Part shown: piece by piece, positions 19,567 through 29,502 of the stretch
Numbering within the stretch: the stretch's first letter is position 1
Layout of the letters: every line of letters starts with the position of its first letter
Assembly (NCBI RefSeq): GCF_032335695.1
Contig: NZ_JACTOJ010000002.1
Location: forward strand, 272,796 to 336,795
Length of the DNA: 64,000 bases
Direction: 5' to 3'
Source: JACTOJ01 sp032335695
Lineage (GTDB): Bacteria; Bacillota; Clostridia; Clostridiales; Clostridiaceae
Position numbers and translations under genes: made by a program
Notes under the pieces: model-generated
What the model saw: only the letters and a program-made list of their open reading frames with translations
What the model was told of the DNA's origin: nothing
Database searches by the model: none

Positions 19567-20256
19567 ATGTCAAAAGGCAATTTTTTCGACAGTCCGTTGT
19601 ATACGATAACAAACTATATCTATTATTTTCTTATGACAAATTTAATATTTGTTTTTACAAACATATTGTTTTTTATATTACTTTTATTCGGTACTCCAGG
19701 CTTTCTTACATACCTTTTATTATTTATAACTGCAATTCCTTTAGGACCTTCTTTTGCAGCTATATTGTCTGTAATGCATAAGCTTTTAAGACAAAAGGAA
19801 TTGTCTGTAGCGAAAGACTATTTTTCTGCTTTTAAGCAAAATTTTAAACAAGCTATAAAAATATGGTTATTCCAGTTAGTTGCAGTCACCGTACTTCTTG
19901 TAGATTTAAATTCTACCCATCAGAATGCAGGATTTGCTATACTTTATCCTTTCTTTTTGGTAGCTTTTGCATTAGTGGTTCTATTAGGACTTCATGCCTT
20001 CCCTATACTTACTAGATTTTACATGAAGACCACAGATATTATAAAAACTTCTTTTTATTTTACTATAAGAAAGTTTAATATCACTATCTTAAATTTGTCC
20101 ATAATAGTAGTGGTTTTCTTTCTAATAAAGTACTTAAAGATGATAGGCATATTATTCTTTGCCAGCGTAATAGCTTATTTAATAATGTTCTATGAAAAAG
20201 ATATATTAGCACAGCTAGAAGAGAAAATTAATTCCAATTCTGATAATACTAAATAA
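19567..20256 (+). CDS. YesL family (DUF624) membrane protein
   Basis: A 229-residue protein with about five membrane helices. The opening FFDSPLYTITNYIYYFLMTNLIFVFTN and the LLFITAIPLGPSFAAILSVMHKLLR segment are typical of the YesL family. These genes usually accompany YesM/YesN and Lpl-like sugar transport loci, although the function is not established. Here it is followed 24 bp later by an AraC regulator on the same strand and lies opposite a YesM/YesN operon. Start ATG at 19567 has TTGGAGG upstream. Confidence 0.85.
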   Translation: MSKGNFFDSPLYTITNYIYYFLMTNLIFVFTNILFFILLLFGTPGFLTYLLLFITAIPLGPSFAAILSVMHKLLRQKELSVAKDYFSAFKQNFKQAIKIWLFQLVAVTVLLVDLNSTHQNAGFAILYPFFLVAFALVVLLGLHAFPILTRFYMKTTDIIKTSFYFTIRKFNITILNLSIIVVVFFLIKYLKMIGILFFASVIAYLIMFYEKDILAQLEEKINSNSDNTK

Positions 20257-20280
20257 CATATATGAATTAGGGTGATGGAA

Positions 20281-21105
20281 ATGGGTATGATATTTCCTTT
20301 AATTACTGACTTTGAACAAAAGTTGCCGCTTTTTCTTGCGGGAGTTGGATGTAAACATTCTCAAGAAAATGTTTATAGACCCAACGGCTACCCTTATCTG
20401 CAATGGATTCAGTGTAGAAAAGGTACAGGTAAATTGATTGTAGACGGCTATACCTACAATGTAAATGAAAATCAAGGTTTCCTACTATTTCCCAATATAG
20501 CTCATGAATACTACAGCACATCAGAGCATTGGGAGGTAGATTGGCTTACTATTGGCGGTTACTTATCCTCAGAAATGTTTAAAAAGGCGGGCATGGATAA
20601 ATCTCAAGTGTTTTATGTTTCTGAACCAGAACTTATTCTTCTCAGAACTGAGAAAATGTTGGACATTTGTACATCCTATAATACATTAAAGAGTCTTGAT
20701 TGTTCAAAAATACTTTACAGCTTAATAATAGATATCATAGCTTATGCTTCTAAAGATAAATCAGACTTCATAGTTGGGCACTATTCTAAGCTTAAAAATA
20801 TTTTTGACTATATAGATTCTCATTTTAATAAAGTGATAACTTTAGAGGAGCTTTCTTCTATAGCTGATATAACTCCTCAATATCTCTGTGCCCTCTTCAA
20901 AAAGACTACTGGTATGAGAATATTTGAATATATAAACAGCATCAGAATAAAAAACAGTAAAGAAATGATATTAAAGCAGAGGGATATGTCCATAAAAAAT
21001 ATATCTTTGAATTGCGGCTATGACGATGTAAGTTATTTCTGCTCTATATTCAAAAGACTGGAAAAGGTTACTCCTGGTGAATTCAAAAAACTTCATGGAG
21101 TTTAA
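20281..21105 (+). CDS. AraC-family regulator with N-terminal cupin sensor
   Basis: About 274 residues. The N-terminal half is an AraC_binding cupin (GTGKLIVDGYTYNVNENQGFL, then FPNIAHEYYS). The C-terminal half has the two helix-turn-helix units: LEELSSIADITPQYLCALFKK and KNISLNCGYDDVSYFCSIFKR. It probably senses a sugar and regulates YesL and/or the convergent fucosidase operon. The frame opens at GTG 20272, but AGGG at 20269-20272 is best spaced for ATG 20281, which I prefer. It is likely co-transcribed with the yesL-like gene. Confidence 0.88.
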   Translation: MGMIFPLITDFEQKLPLFLAGVGCKHSQENVYRPNGYPYLQWIQCRKGTGKLIVDGYTYNVNENQGFLLFPNIAHEYYSTSEHWEVDWLTIGGYLSSEMFKKAGMDKSQVFYVSEPELILLRTEKMLDICTSYNTLKSLDCSKILYSLIIDIIAYASKDKSDFIVGHYSKLKNIFDYIDSHFNKVITLEELSSIADITPQYLCALFKKTTGMRIFEYINSIRIKNSKEMILKQRDMSIKNISLNCGYDDVSYFCSIFKRLEKVTPGEFKKLHGV

Positions 21106-21110
21106 TCAAT

Positions 21111-21136
21111 AAAAAAGTGGCTCAAGCCACTTTTTT
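21111..21136. terminator. Bidirectional terminator between AraC and GH95 genes
   Basis: AAAAAAGTGGC and GCCACTTTTTT form a stem with a short TCAA loop and A/T runs on both sides. It serves the plus-strand AraC gene and overlaps the stop codon of the minus-strand GH95 gene. Confidence 0.88.
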
Positions 21137-23417
21137 AATTTTCAGGTATCAACTTGTATTCTTGTCCTATTTCTGTCTCAAATTCTATTATATTTTTCTG
21201 ATTTGAACGCTTTATAAATATAACTTCATCACCTTTAAGAACAGTTAATTTATCTTCACTGTATAATCTGAAAAGTTTTCCCGCCTTTGATCTTATAGCA
21301 GCTTCAGCCAGCTTATTTGAAGCCCAATTTATATCTACCTCGAAGCCTCCTTTTGCACAAAGGCCCGTAACGCTGCCATTTTCCCAAAGCTTAGGAAGTG
21401 CTGGCAGAAGATGAATATAGCCTGTATGGCTTTGAAGAAGAATTTCTGCAATTCCTGCTGTACCTCCAAAGTTTCCATCTATCTGAAATGGAGGATGAGT
21501 GTCAAACATATTAGGCAATGTAGATTTTCCAAGTAAAGCTATTATGTTATCATAAGCAAGCTCGCTCTCTTCTAGTCTTGCCCACATATTTATTATCCAC
21601 GCCCTGCTCCAGCCTGTATGACCTCCTCCATAGGATAGTCTTCTTTTTAGAGTATTTTTAGCAGCTTCTGCAAGTTCAGGTGTTTCTCTCACAGTTATTT
21701 GATTGGATGGGTGAAGAGCAAATAATTGAGAGATATGTCTGTGACCTGGCTCTACCTCATCATAATCCTCTGCCCATTCCTGAATCTGACCATATTTCCC
21801 TATTTGAGGTTTAGGTAGAAGTTCTCTCATAGCAGTTATTTTTTCTTTAAATTCTTTCTCTATGTTAAGTATAGCCGCACCATCAATGCAGGCGGAAAAA
21901 AGAGCATATATTATCTGACTATCCATGGATGGTCCCATACAAAGTGAACCTTTTTCCCCATTTGGCAGCATATATGTATTCTCTGGAGAAACAGATGGAC
22001 ATGTAACTAACTGTCCTTTATCATTTTTTATAAGAAAATCCACAAAAAATTCTGCTGCTTCCTTCATAGTATCATAGTATTTTGCTAAAAAGGCTCTGTC
22101 CTGAGTAAATTCATAATGCTCCCATAAGTGAAGACATAGCCATGCAGCTCCCATAGGCCATTGAGTGCCAGGCCTCCAAAGATCCTGAGGCGCAGTATCC
22201 CCCCATATATCTGTATTATGATGACACATAAATCCATTGCAATCATACATTTTTTTTGCGGTTATCCTTCCTGGCGCCCTCATTCTCTGCAAATGATCAA
22301 ACAAAGGTTCATGACACTCTGAAAGATTGCAAACCTCTGCTGGCCAGTAATTCATTTCAGTGTTTATATTTATAGTGAACTTTCCTCCCCAAGGCGCCAC
22401 CATTTCCTCATTCCATATACCCTGTAAATTAGCAGGAAGAGTACCTGGTCTGCTGCAGCTTATAAGAAGATATCTTCCAAATTGAAAGTATAGCTGTACA
22501 ATTCCCAAATCCTTCTCACCATTACGTATTTTCTCTAATCGTACATCAGTAGGTATATTTTCTTTATAATCCTCATCTATTAAATTTAATTTTACTCTAT
22601 CAAATAATTTTTTATAATCGGCTATATGCTCTGCTTTTATATCTTCATATTCCAGCTTAAATGCTGAATCTAAATTTTCTCTGCACCACTGCTCAGGATT
22701 TTCCTTCCAATAATCTGTTCTAGCAGTAAACAGCAAAGTTACTTCAGTAGCCTTCTCTACTACTAGCTTATTGCCAATAGTATACATGCTGCCATCCTTT
22801 ACCTTACCCTTTAGAAGTGCGCAAAACTCTATTCCGTATTTGCTGCTGCTTTTTCCATTAAGAATAAGAGTATCTTCTCCCTCTGCTTCCTGCCTATCAT
22901 AATATCTTTCTCTGGACAATCTCATAATAAAAGATATTTTATTTTTTTCACTGGCAGTTAATTTCATTACCATAACATTTCTGGGATTGCTAGTAAATAT
23001 TTCTCTGCGGTAATTAATGTCACCTATGGAATATTTAATTCTTACCAAGGCTTTGTCCAAATCTAGTTCTCTTTCATAATTTATGGCTTCTTCTTGATGA
23101 TTGAAGTCTATGTATATATCACCTAGGGTCTGGTAATGTCTTTGATCTTCAGAGGTGCCAGACATAGCTAGTTCTGTTAATCTTTCTGCCTCACTAATAT
23201 TACCTTTTGCAAGAAGTTCCCTTATTATAGGTAAGTATTTAAGAGCATCCTTATTGTTTCTATCCCTAGGTCCTCCATCCCAAACAGTATCTTCATTTAG
23301 CTGAATATGCTCATTTTTAACTCCACCATAAACCATTCCTCCTATTCTTCCATTGCCTATAGGAAGAGCCTCATTCCAGTCATCTGCCTTAGCCGCCTTA
23401 TCATACCATAGCCTCAT
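21135..23417 (-). CDS. Glycoside hydrolase family 95, alpha-L-fucosidase/galactosidase-like
   Basis: A 760-residue inverting glycosidase. Family landmarks are the N-terminal WYDKAAKADDWNEALPIGNGRIGGMVYGG, the asparagine motif NINTEMNYWPAEVCN, the general-acid region CPSVSPENTY, and the HPPFQIDGNFGGTAGI block holding the catalytic base aspartate. No signal peptide is visible, so it works in the cytoplasm on imported fucosylated or L-galactosylated oligosaccharides such as xyloglucan fragments. It is the last gene of the permease, binding-protein, YesM and YesN operon. The best start is the ATG at 23417, with AAAGGAG eight bases upstream, not the GTG at 23423. Confidence 0.93.
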   Translation of the reverse strand: MRLWYDKAAKADDWNEALPIGNGRIGGMVYGGVKNEHIQLNEDTVWDGGPRDRNNKDALKYLPIIRELLAKGNISEAERLTELAMSGTSEDQRHYQTLGDIYIDFNHQEEAINYERELDLDKALVRIKYSIGDINYRREIFTSNPRNVMVMKLTASEKNKISFIMRLSRERYYDRQEAEGEDTLILNGKSSSKYGIEFCALLKGKVKDGSMYTIGNKLVVEKATEVTLLFTARTDYWKENPEQWCRENLDSAFKLEYEDIKAEHIADYKKLFDRVKLNLIDEDYKENIPTDVRLEKIRNGEKDLGIVQLYFQFGRYLLISCSRPGTLPANLQGIWNEEMVAPWGGKFTININTEMNYWPAEVCNLSECHEPLFDHLQRMRAPGRITAKKMYDCNGFMCHHNTDIWGDTAPQDLWRPGTQWPMGAAWLCLHLWEHYEFTQDRAFLAKYYDTMKEAAEFFVDFLIKNDKGQLVTCPSVSPENTYMLPNGEKGSLCMGPSMDSQIIYALFSACIDGAAILNIEKEFKEKITAMRELLPKPQIGKYGQIQEWAEDYDEVEPGHRHISQLFALHPSNQITVRETPELAEAAKNTLKRRLSYGGGHTGWSRAWIINMWARLEESELAYDNIIALLGKSTLPNMFDTHPPFQIDGNFGGTAGIAEILLQSHTGYIHLLPALPKLWENGSVTGLCAKGGFEVDINWASNKLAEAAIRSKAGKLFRLYSEDKLTVLKGDEVIFIKRSNQKNIIEFETEIGQEYKLIPEN

Positions 23418-23443
23418 AGTCACATCTCCTTTATTATATTTGA

Positions 23444-24991
23444 TTATAATACCTTATCAATTTTTTTATATTCTTTTGGACTCACACCTACGTACTTCTT
23501 AAATTTTTCGTAAAAATAATCTATATTTTTATATCCTACTTTTTCTGACACTTGATAAACTTTTATGTCACTCTCCATTAATAAATGCTTAGCATTTTCA
23601 ATTCTTATTTTGTCTAGGTATGAGTTAAAATTTTCTCCTGTATGACTTTTAAATAATTTTCCCAAATAAGCGCTGTTATAATTGAAAAGCTCCGCTAGAC
23701 TTTCAAGTCTTAGTGGCTTATAATAATTTTTCTGTATATATGCTATCATTCTCTTTATTATATTATCCGTAGTGGTATCGCATATATTTTTAGATATATT
23801 AATAAGCTCCTGTTTTAAATATTCCATGAGTTTTGAAAGGTTTTCCTTACCATATATATCTTTTATAATATCTTCATAATCACAAATAACGTACTTATCA
23901 GTATAATTGGCAGCTATTTTTTTAATTATTCCTATATGAATATTGGAACATATTGTTTTAACCATGGCTTCAGTATCTATATATTCTAACAAATACAGCC
24001 TTAAAATCTCTATATTTTCATTTATTTTCTCTTCTTCATACACTTCTATATAGGTATATACTTCTTCTATAAAATCAGATATAATCAATTGACTATTATC
24101 ATTTATCAAAAGCTCTTTCTCTAAATATTCGCCGCTTATTATATTTTTATCCTCAAAGAAAAATTTTCTTTTTGCAAGGTCTAACGCATTTTTATAGGAT
24201 TCACTTATTTCTTCCACTGTACATACTTCCATACCCTTTGTTATAAGAACATTTTTAAATAATTTTGCAAAAAGTCTTTCATAAAGCTTTTCTAATATAT
24301 CCATAGTATCCTCATAATCCAAGCCTTCAAATAAAATAACCATCTTATCAGCAATATAGGCTACTTCTACATCTGATTTATTAGGAATAAAATCATATAT
24401 TCTTTCTATAAAGCCATCACTTATGTCCACTATTTCTTGCTGATAAAATTCTATGGTTGCTACAGAATACTTGGATACGGATTTACTAAAGCCTAATGCA
24501 GCTTTATCCATACTTAAGCCTATGGAGTCTCCTGTACCAGTAATTATATTTTTTAACGCTTTTTCCTTTACATATTTATTGCTTTTTTCAAGCTGTCTAT
24601 TTATTTCTTCTTCCTTTTCAAATTCATTGTGTATTTTATCTACTATTTCTTCCAGTTCCGTATCATCAATTGGCTTAAGAATATAGGAGCTTACCCCTAA
24701 GGAAATAGAACTTTTAGCATATTCAAAATCAGAATATCCTGTAAGAATTATATATTTCCCACTATACCCCATAGAATTTGCATTTTTTATTACATCTAGT
24801 CCAGTTATTCCTGGCATTTTAATATCCATTAATACTAGATTAGGATTTAAATTAATTATTTTATTAAGAGCATCCTTACCATCTGATGCTTCACCGCAAA
24901 CCTGAAAGCCATATTTTCCCCAATCGATAATGCTTTTAAGTCCTTCTCTTACCAATGGCTCATCATCAACAATAAGTACCTTTAATATCAT
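23444..24991 (-). CDS. YesN-type response regulator (receiver plus AraC DNA-binding domain)
   Basis: The receiver domain occupies about residues 1-120 with the acidic pair near 9-11, phospho-acceptor Asp56 in LVLMDIKMPG and Lys107 in YILKPID. A central region of about 280 residues follows. The C-terminus is an AraC domain with LESLAELFNYNSAYLGKLFKSHTG and VSEKVGYKNIDYFYEKFKKY. The start is the ATG at 24991, which has GAGGAGGG upstream and overlaps the end of the kinase gene by 26 bp, so the pair is translationally coupled. It should activate this sugar operon in response to the upstream kinase. Confidence 0.93.
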   Translation of the reverse strand: MILKVLIVDDEPLVREGLKSIIDWGKYGFQVCGEASDGKDALNKIINLNPNLVLMDIKMPGITGLDVIKNANSMGYSGKYIILTGYSDFEYAKSSISLGVSSYILKPIDDTELEEIVDKIHNEFEKEEEINRQLEKSNKYVKEKALKNIITGTGDSIGLSMDKAALGFSKSVSKYSVATIEFYQQEIVDISDGFIERIYDFIPNKSDVEVAYIADKMVILFEGLDYEDTMDILEKLYERLFAKLFKNVLITKGMEVCTVEEISESYKNALDLAKRKFFFEDKNIISGEYLEKELLINDNSQLIISDFIEEVYTYIEVYEEEKINENIEILRLYLLEYIDTEAMVKTICSNIHIGIIKKIAANYTDKYVICDYEDIIKDIYGKENLSKLMEYLKQELINISKNICDTTTDNIIKRMIAYIQKNYYKPLRLESLAELFNYNSAYLGKLFKSHTGENFNSYLDKIRIENAKHLLMESDIKVYQVSEKVGYKNIDYFYEKFKKYVGVSPKEYKKIDKVL

Positions 24992-26780
24992 AAAAACCCT
25001 CCTCACTTACTGGGATACTGATCCTAACTTTTGTTCCCTGCTTAACTTTACTTACTATGCTCACTCCATAGCTTTCTCCATAATATATCTTTATTCTTTG
25101 ATTAACATTTCTTATTCCTATACTTTCACCATCATCACTGCCGGAATCACTTAACTTTTCCTTTATATCCTTCAATTTCTCTTCCGAAATTCCAATGCCG
25201 TTATCGATTACATCTATATTAAGTATACCATTTTCATTTTCTATTACAATATCTATAGTTCCTCTATCTTCTTTGTTCTCAAGTCCATGTATAAAAGCAT
25301 TTTCAACAATTGGCTGAAGAAGCAGTGGCAATATCTTATATTCTTCCACAGAACACAATATTTCTATATTGTAATTCACTTTATCTCCAAATCTCAATTT
25401 TTGAATAGCTAAATAGCTTTTAGTAAGTTCAATTTCTGATTCTAAAGAAACCAATTTATTTTTTACTTCCAAATTTCTTCTCATTATTTTACCAAGCATC
25501 TTAACTATATCCGCAATCTCCTTCTGACCATTACAAAAGGCTTTCATTCTTATAGTCTCAAGAGTATTATATAAAAAATGTGGATTTATCTGACTGGAAA
25601 GCATTTTAAACTGAGCTTCCTTTTGTTTATTTACCAGCTGCTCTTTTTGTATTCTTACTACATAGACCTCTTGTATAAGCTGTTCTATGCTTCTCATCAT
25701 AGCATATAAATCATCATATAGCTCCTTTATTTCATCATTCCCGCCTATATCGGCACTGATATTAAAGTCTCCAGATACTACTTTATGCATTTCTTTTCTA
25801 AGAAGCTCTACTCTTCTTGTAAAAATATGAGAAAACACTAATATTAAGATTATAGATAGAATCAAACTTATTCCAGTAATTGCAAAGCCTTTATTTTGTA
25901 TCTGCACTGATTTTTGAGTTATGTCATCAATAGACATTACTGTGCTTATTTCAAATGTATTATTCAATGCCTTATCGGGCTGAAATTCTTTTAAAATCAC
26001 ATTGGATTTTTCTCCTTTGTAATATATTTTCTTAATGTAATTTTCTTTTTCACCTAAGTATTTCTCATCCTCAAAATTTATTTTTATTAATTCTGCATCG
26101 CTTTTATTGCTCATCACCATATTGCTTTTGTCTAAGCTTATAATGGTAGTATAAGGTTCATTATTGATTATTGATCTAATGCTGTCTTGGTTAATATTTA
26201 TTACCAATACTCCTAAATTAACATTATTAGAATCTTTTACCAGCCTTATTAAGCTTAAATAATTATCATTAGCTATATCATCATGCTTATACATCCAAAT
26301 TATAGCTCCATTGTTACTATAAGCCTTCTTATACCAAGGCGAGTTTTTAATATTTTCTGTAGCTCTTATAAATGTAGAATTATCAAGCATGGTATCATTA
26401 TCTACATAAAATCTTATGCTCTTTATTTCGTTGTAAAAATTTAAATATTGATCAAATAAATCTATGGAATCATAGGTTTCAACAATTTGAGATGTACTCT
26501 TATATTTTGTTAAAACAATATTGCTAAGAGTACTATTAAAATATAATCTATCAGAAACATAGTTTGCTATCTTAACTATATCGTTAAATCTATCTGATAT
26601 TCTATCAGTATTTACAGAAGCTTCCTTCACGGCATTTTCAACAACAATATTCTTCATTCCGTTTGTAAGATAAATTCCAACTATTAAAACAGGAAGCACA
26701 GCTATTATATATATTCCTATGAGCTTTTTTCTAATCTTCATATTATTGATGATACAATTTGCTTTTTTTAACAGCTTCAT
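24966..26780 (-). CDS. YesM-type sensor histidine kinase
   Basis: A 604-residue membrane kinase of the LytS/YesM (HPK7) class. TM1 is about 18-38, followed by an extracellular Cache-like sensor, TM2 near 300-320 and a HAMP linker. The phospho-acceptor histidine is in SSQINPHFLYNTLETIR. The ATPase part has NAFIHGLENK, DNGIGISEE and GIGIRNVNQR. It likely detects sugar, or the loaded binding protein encoded just upstream, and phosphorylates the overlapping YesN partner. A 109-base gap with a strong hairpin separates it from the binding-protein gene, which would lower its expression. Confidence 0.93.
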   Translation of the reverse strand: MKLLKKANCIINNMKIRKKLIGIYIIAVLPVLIVGIYLTNGMKNIVVENAVKEASVNTDRISDRFNDIVKIANYVSDRLYFNSTLSNIVLTKYKSTSQIVETYDSIDLFDQYLNFYNEIKSIRFYVDNDTMLDNSTFIRATENIKNSPWYKKAYSNNGAIIWMYKHDDIANDNYLSLIRLVKDSNNVNLGVLVININQDSIRSIINNEPYTTIISLDKSNMVMSNKSDAELIKINFEDEKYLGEKENYIKKIYYKGEKSNVILKEFQPDKALNNTFEISTVMSIDDITQKSVQIQNKGFAITGISLILSIILILVFSHIFTRRVELLRKEMHKVVSGDFNISADIGGNDEIKELYDDLYAMMRSIEQLIQEVYVVRIQKEQLVNKQKEAQFKMLSSQINPHFLYNTLETIRMKAFCNGQKEIADIVKMLGKIMRRNLEVKNKLVSLESEIELTKSYLAIQKLRFGDKVNYNIEILCSVEEYKILPLLLQPIVENAFIHGLENKEDRGTIDIVIENENGILNIDVIDNGIGISEEKLKDIKEKLSDSGSDDGESIGIRNVNQRIKIYYGESYGVSIVSKVKQGTKVRISIPVSEEGFYDIKGTYC

Positions 26781-26818
26781 ATTGTTACCTTCTCACACAA
26801 ATATTGCTATCTTAGTAA

Positions 26819-26862
26819 AAATGCTTGACTAAAAAGCATTTGCTTTCAGTCAAGCATTTATT
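26819..26862 (-). terminator. Attenuator hairpin after the binding-protein gene
   Basis: AATGCTTGACT and AGTCAAGCATT pair perfectly over 11 bp. On the minus strand the stem ends in TTTTACT. It probably lets binding protein be made in excess over the downstream kinase and regulator. Confidence 0.7.
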
Positions 26863-26868
26863 CTTTTA

Positions 26869-28542
26869 TTACTTACTATTCCAAAGTGATATTCTGTCTT
26901 TAGTTAACTGTGTCATAGCATCATCAGCCTTCTGAATTCCCATTGACTTTAAGTCACTCTGAATCTTATTCCAAGCAGAATCAAAATCAGCTGGTTTTCC
27001 AAGTATAGTCTGTGTTATAGCTTTTTGTACGTAGTCATCAGCTTTTTTCTGTATGATTGAAAGATCACTAGAGCTGTCTATGCTGAATTCCCAAGCTTGT
27101 CCATGCTTAGACTGTCCGCCAAGATCTTTTGCTGTTGGGAACAAATCAGTCCAAAGCTTTGCATTATATGCTTTTAAAGTTTCTTTTTCAGCAGTATTGT
27201 AGCTTGCTGCAATGTTTTCTTCACTGTTAGTTGTGTAGTAGTTTCCTGTTGAATCCTTAGCTCCATCTCCTTGTTCTGGGAATGGATAAGGGTAAAGACC
27301 AACGCCTGTTTTCTTGCTGTAATCTTTGTCTGAGTTCTTCTTAGCAAGTTCATCTGCTGGTATAACTCTCTTGCCATTTTCAACCTTATAGTTAGTTCCT
27401 TCAATTCCCCAGTTAGTAAGTACCTGTGCTTCATCAGATGCCATCCAATCTAAGAATTGGAATGCTCTCTCTTTGTTTTTAGAGTTCTTAGCAATTGCAA
27501 CTCCCCAACCACCGCTGTAACCATAATCCTTAAGACTTGGATCTTTTTTGCTATCATCTACAGTTACTGCTAGAGGAGCATAAGTTCTTTCTGCTTTGTT
27601 AGCTGCTATAAGAGCTTTAGTTGCATCACCATAATCCCAGTTAGCATCAGATATTCCCAAAACTCTTCCAGAGGAAAGCTTTGAAATATAAGTATCATAC
27701 TTTTGTGTAAATGCTTCTGGATCTAATATTCCATCTGCATTCATCTGATTCATCCATTTAAAATAAGTCTTTACTTCTGGAAGCTCAAACTTATAAGTAG
27801 CTTTTTGAGTTGAATCATCTATATACCACTGACCATCATCTGGCAATCCTGCTGCATATCCTGCTGGATTACCTACTGTTATAAGCCATCTGAAGGATTC
27901 ACTTCCAACAAGAGACATACCAATGGTTTTCTGACCATCAATAGTAGGGTTTTTTGCAAGATAGCTCTTGAGAGCGTTTTCATAATCAGCAATAGTTTTT
28001 ATCTTAGGATAATTCAAATCCTTTAGAACAGCATTTTGAAGCTGCAGTGTACCACTTGTGCTCCAAGTAGCTGTATGAACACCATTTGTTCCTACTGTAT
28101 ATATGGATTTGTCATTCAAGCTATATCTCAGTTTCTTTAACTGATCGCCATATAGCTTCTTTATGTTGTCTCCATCTTTGTTAATGTAATCATCTAATTT
28201 TTCAAGAGCTCCAGCATCCACAAGTTTACTTGTATCTCCCTTTGCATAAATCATGTCTGGATAGGTTCCACTGGCAATCATAAGTGGAATTGCTTGAGTA
28301 TCTCCACCAACTGGATGAGTATACTTTAAGGTTACTCCAGTTTTTTCTGTAATCTTTTTTGCTACTGGATCGGTAAAATCAATGTCTGTAGATAAGTCGG
28401 CATCAAAAATTGTCAAAGTAACCGGACTCTTGTCTTTAGATCCCTTAGTGTCTGTGTCTTTGGACTTACTTGAACATCCAACCATTGCAGTTGAAATAAG
28501 TGCCACTGAAATCAATAAACTAATAATTTTGACTTTTTTCAT
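26869..28542 (-). CDS. Extracellular sugar-binding lipoprotein of the GH95 operon
   Basis: A 557-residue type 1 solute-binding protein. The signal sequence MKKVKIISLLISVALISTAM ends at lipobox MVGC (Cys22), followed by a lysine/serine/aspartate linker. The mature part contains the family blocks GVTLKYTHPVGGD and FQFLDWMASDEAQVLTNWGIEG. It is paralogous in type to the 11350-12942 protein. Unusually for this class, its gene follows rather than precedes the two permeases. It is bracketed by two hairpins, 28576-28599 and 26819-26862, which would yield a discrete stable message. Confidence 0.92.
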   Translation of the reverse strand: MKKVKIISLLISVALISTAMVGCSSKSKDTDTKGSKDKSPVTLTIFDADLSTDIDFTDPVAKKITEKTGVTLKYTHPVGGDTQAIPLMIASGTYPDMIYAKGDTSKLVDAGALEKLDDYINKDGDNIKKLYGDQLKKLRYSLNDKSIYTVGTNGVHTATWSTSGTLQLQNAVLKDLNYPKIKTIADYENALKSYLAKNPTIDGQKTIGMSLVGSESFRWLITVGNPAGYAAGLPDDGQWYIDDSTQKATYKFELPEVKTYFKWMNQMNADGILDPEAFTQKYDTYISKLSSGRVLGISDANWDYGDATKALIAANKAERTYAPLAVTVDDSKKDPSLKDYGYSGGWGVAIAKNSKNKERAFQFLDWMASDEAQVLTNWGIEGTNYKVENGKRVIPADELAKKNSDKDYSKKTGVGLYPYPFPEQGDGAKDSTGNYYTTNSEENIAASYNTAEKETLKAYNAKLWTDLFPTAKDLGGQSKHGQAWEFSIDSSSDLSIIQKKADDYVQKAITQTILGKPADFDSAWNKIQSDLKSMGIQKADDAMTQLTKDRISLWNSK

Positions 28543-28575
28543 GATTTTCCCCCTATAATTTATTTTTATATAAAA

Positions 28576-28599
28576 TAGGATATAAAAATTTATATCCTA
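28576..28599 (-). repeat. Intercistronic hairpin between permease and binding protein
   Basis: TAGGATATAAA and TTTATATCCTA form an AT-rich perfect stem. It lies six bases past the permease stop codon and about 33 bases before the binding-protein start. It may be a processing or 5' stabilising element. Confidence 0.6.
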
Positions 28600-28604
28600 A
28601 ATTA

Positions 28605-29489
28605 TCAACTTTTAACTGCTCCTAAAGTCATACCAGAAACAAAGTATTTCTGCAGGAACGGATATACTATAAGAATTGGAACCGTAGCCACTATTGTAAT
28701 AGCCATCTTAATAGACTCTGGGTTTGTATTCATCTTATTCGTAGGAGAATTTGGATCCACTTTGTTAAGAGTATTCGCATTATCCAAAATCTTCATAAGT
28801 TCATATTGAAGTGTGCTAAGTGAACTCTCCTGTCTGGCATATAAATAAGTATCAAACCAAGCATTCCACTGTCCAACTGCAACGAATAAAGCTACTGTAG
28901 CAATAACTGGTAAGCAAAGAGGCAATATTATTTTATAAAATATTACAAAATCATTTGCTCCATCAATCATAGCAGATTCTTGAAGAGCTTCTGGTAAAGC
29001 ATCCATGAAAGATCTTATTATGATTACATTAAATATGCTTATAAGACCTGGAATTATATAGACCCAAAAGCTATTTATGAGCCCTACATTTTTTATAAGC
29101 ATGAACTCTGGTATAAGTCCGCCGCTTATATACATGGTGAATACAAATATAGCTGCTACAAATTTATTAAATACATAATCTTGTCTACTTAATGTGAAGG
29201 CAAGCATACAGCTGCAAAATACTCCTAATACAGTACCTACCACTGTTCTTAATACTGACATAAAAAATGCATGTGGCAAATTACTGCTTCCAGAAAATAT
29301 TTGAGAATAATTTGCTGTAGTAAGTTTTCTTGGAAGTATTCCTATTCCTCCTCTTACAGTATCTAAAGAATCATTAAAAGATACTGCGAGTATATGGAGA
29401 AACGGATATACAGTGATAATCATAATAAATGTCATAATCAAGTATAAAATAATATCAAAGCCTGTTATTTTCTTAAAAATTTTAGACAC
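28605..29489 (-). CDS. Sugar ABC transporter permease (LplC-type)
   Basis: A 294-residue permease with six helices. The EAA loop reads QESAMIDGANDFVIFYKIILPL and the C-terminus is KYFVSGMTLGAVKS, as in LplC proteins. It partners the permease encoded 13 bp upstream. The start is GTG at 29489 with GGAGGGG upstream, a less common start codon that may tune expression. As in the other sugar locus, no ATPase is encoded, so a shared MsmX-type ATPase is assumed. Confidence 0.93.
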   Translation of the reverse strand: MSKIFKKITGFDIILYLIMTFIMIITVYPFLHILAVSFNDSLDTVRGGIGILPRKLTTANYSQIFSGSSNLPHAFFMSVLRTVVGTVLGVFCSCMLAFTLSRQDYVFNKFVAAIFVFTMYISGGLIPEFMLIKNVGLINSFWVYIIPGLISIFNVIIIRSFMDALPEALQESAMIDGANDFVIFYKIILPLCLPVIATVALFVAVGQWNAWFDTYLYARQESSLSTLQYELMKILDNANTLNKVDPNSPTNKMNTNPESIKMAITIVATVPILIVYPFLQKYFVSGMTLGAVKS

Positions 29490-29502
29490 TAAAACCCCTC
29501 CT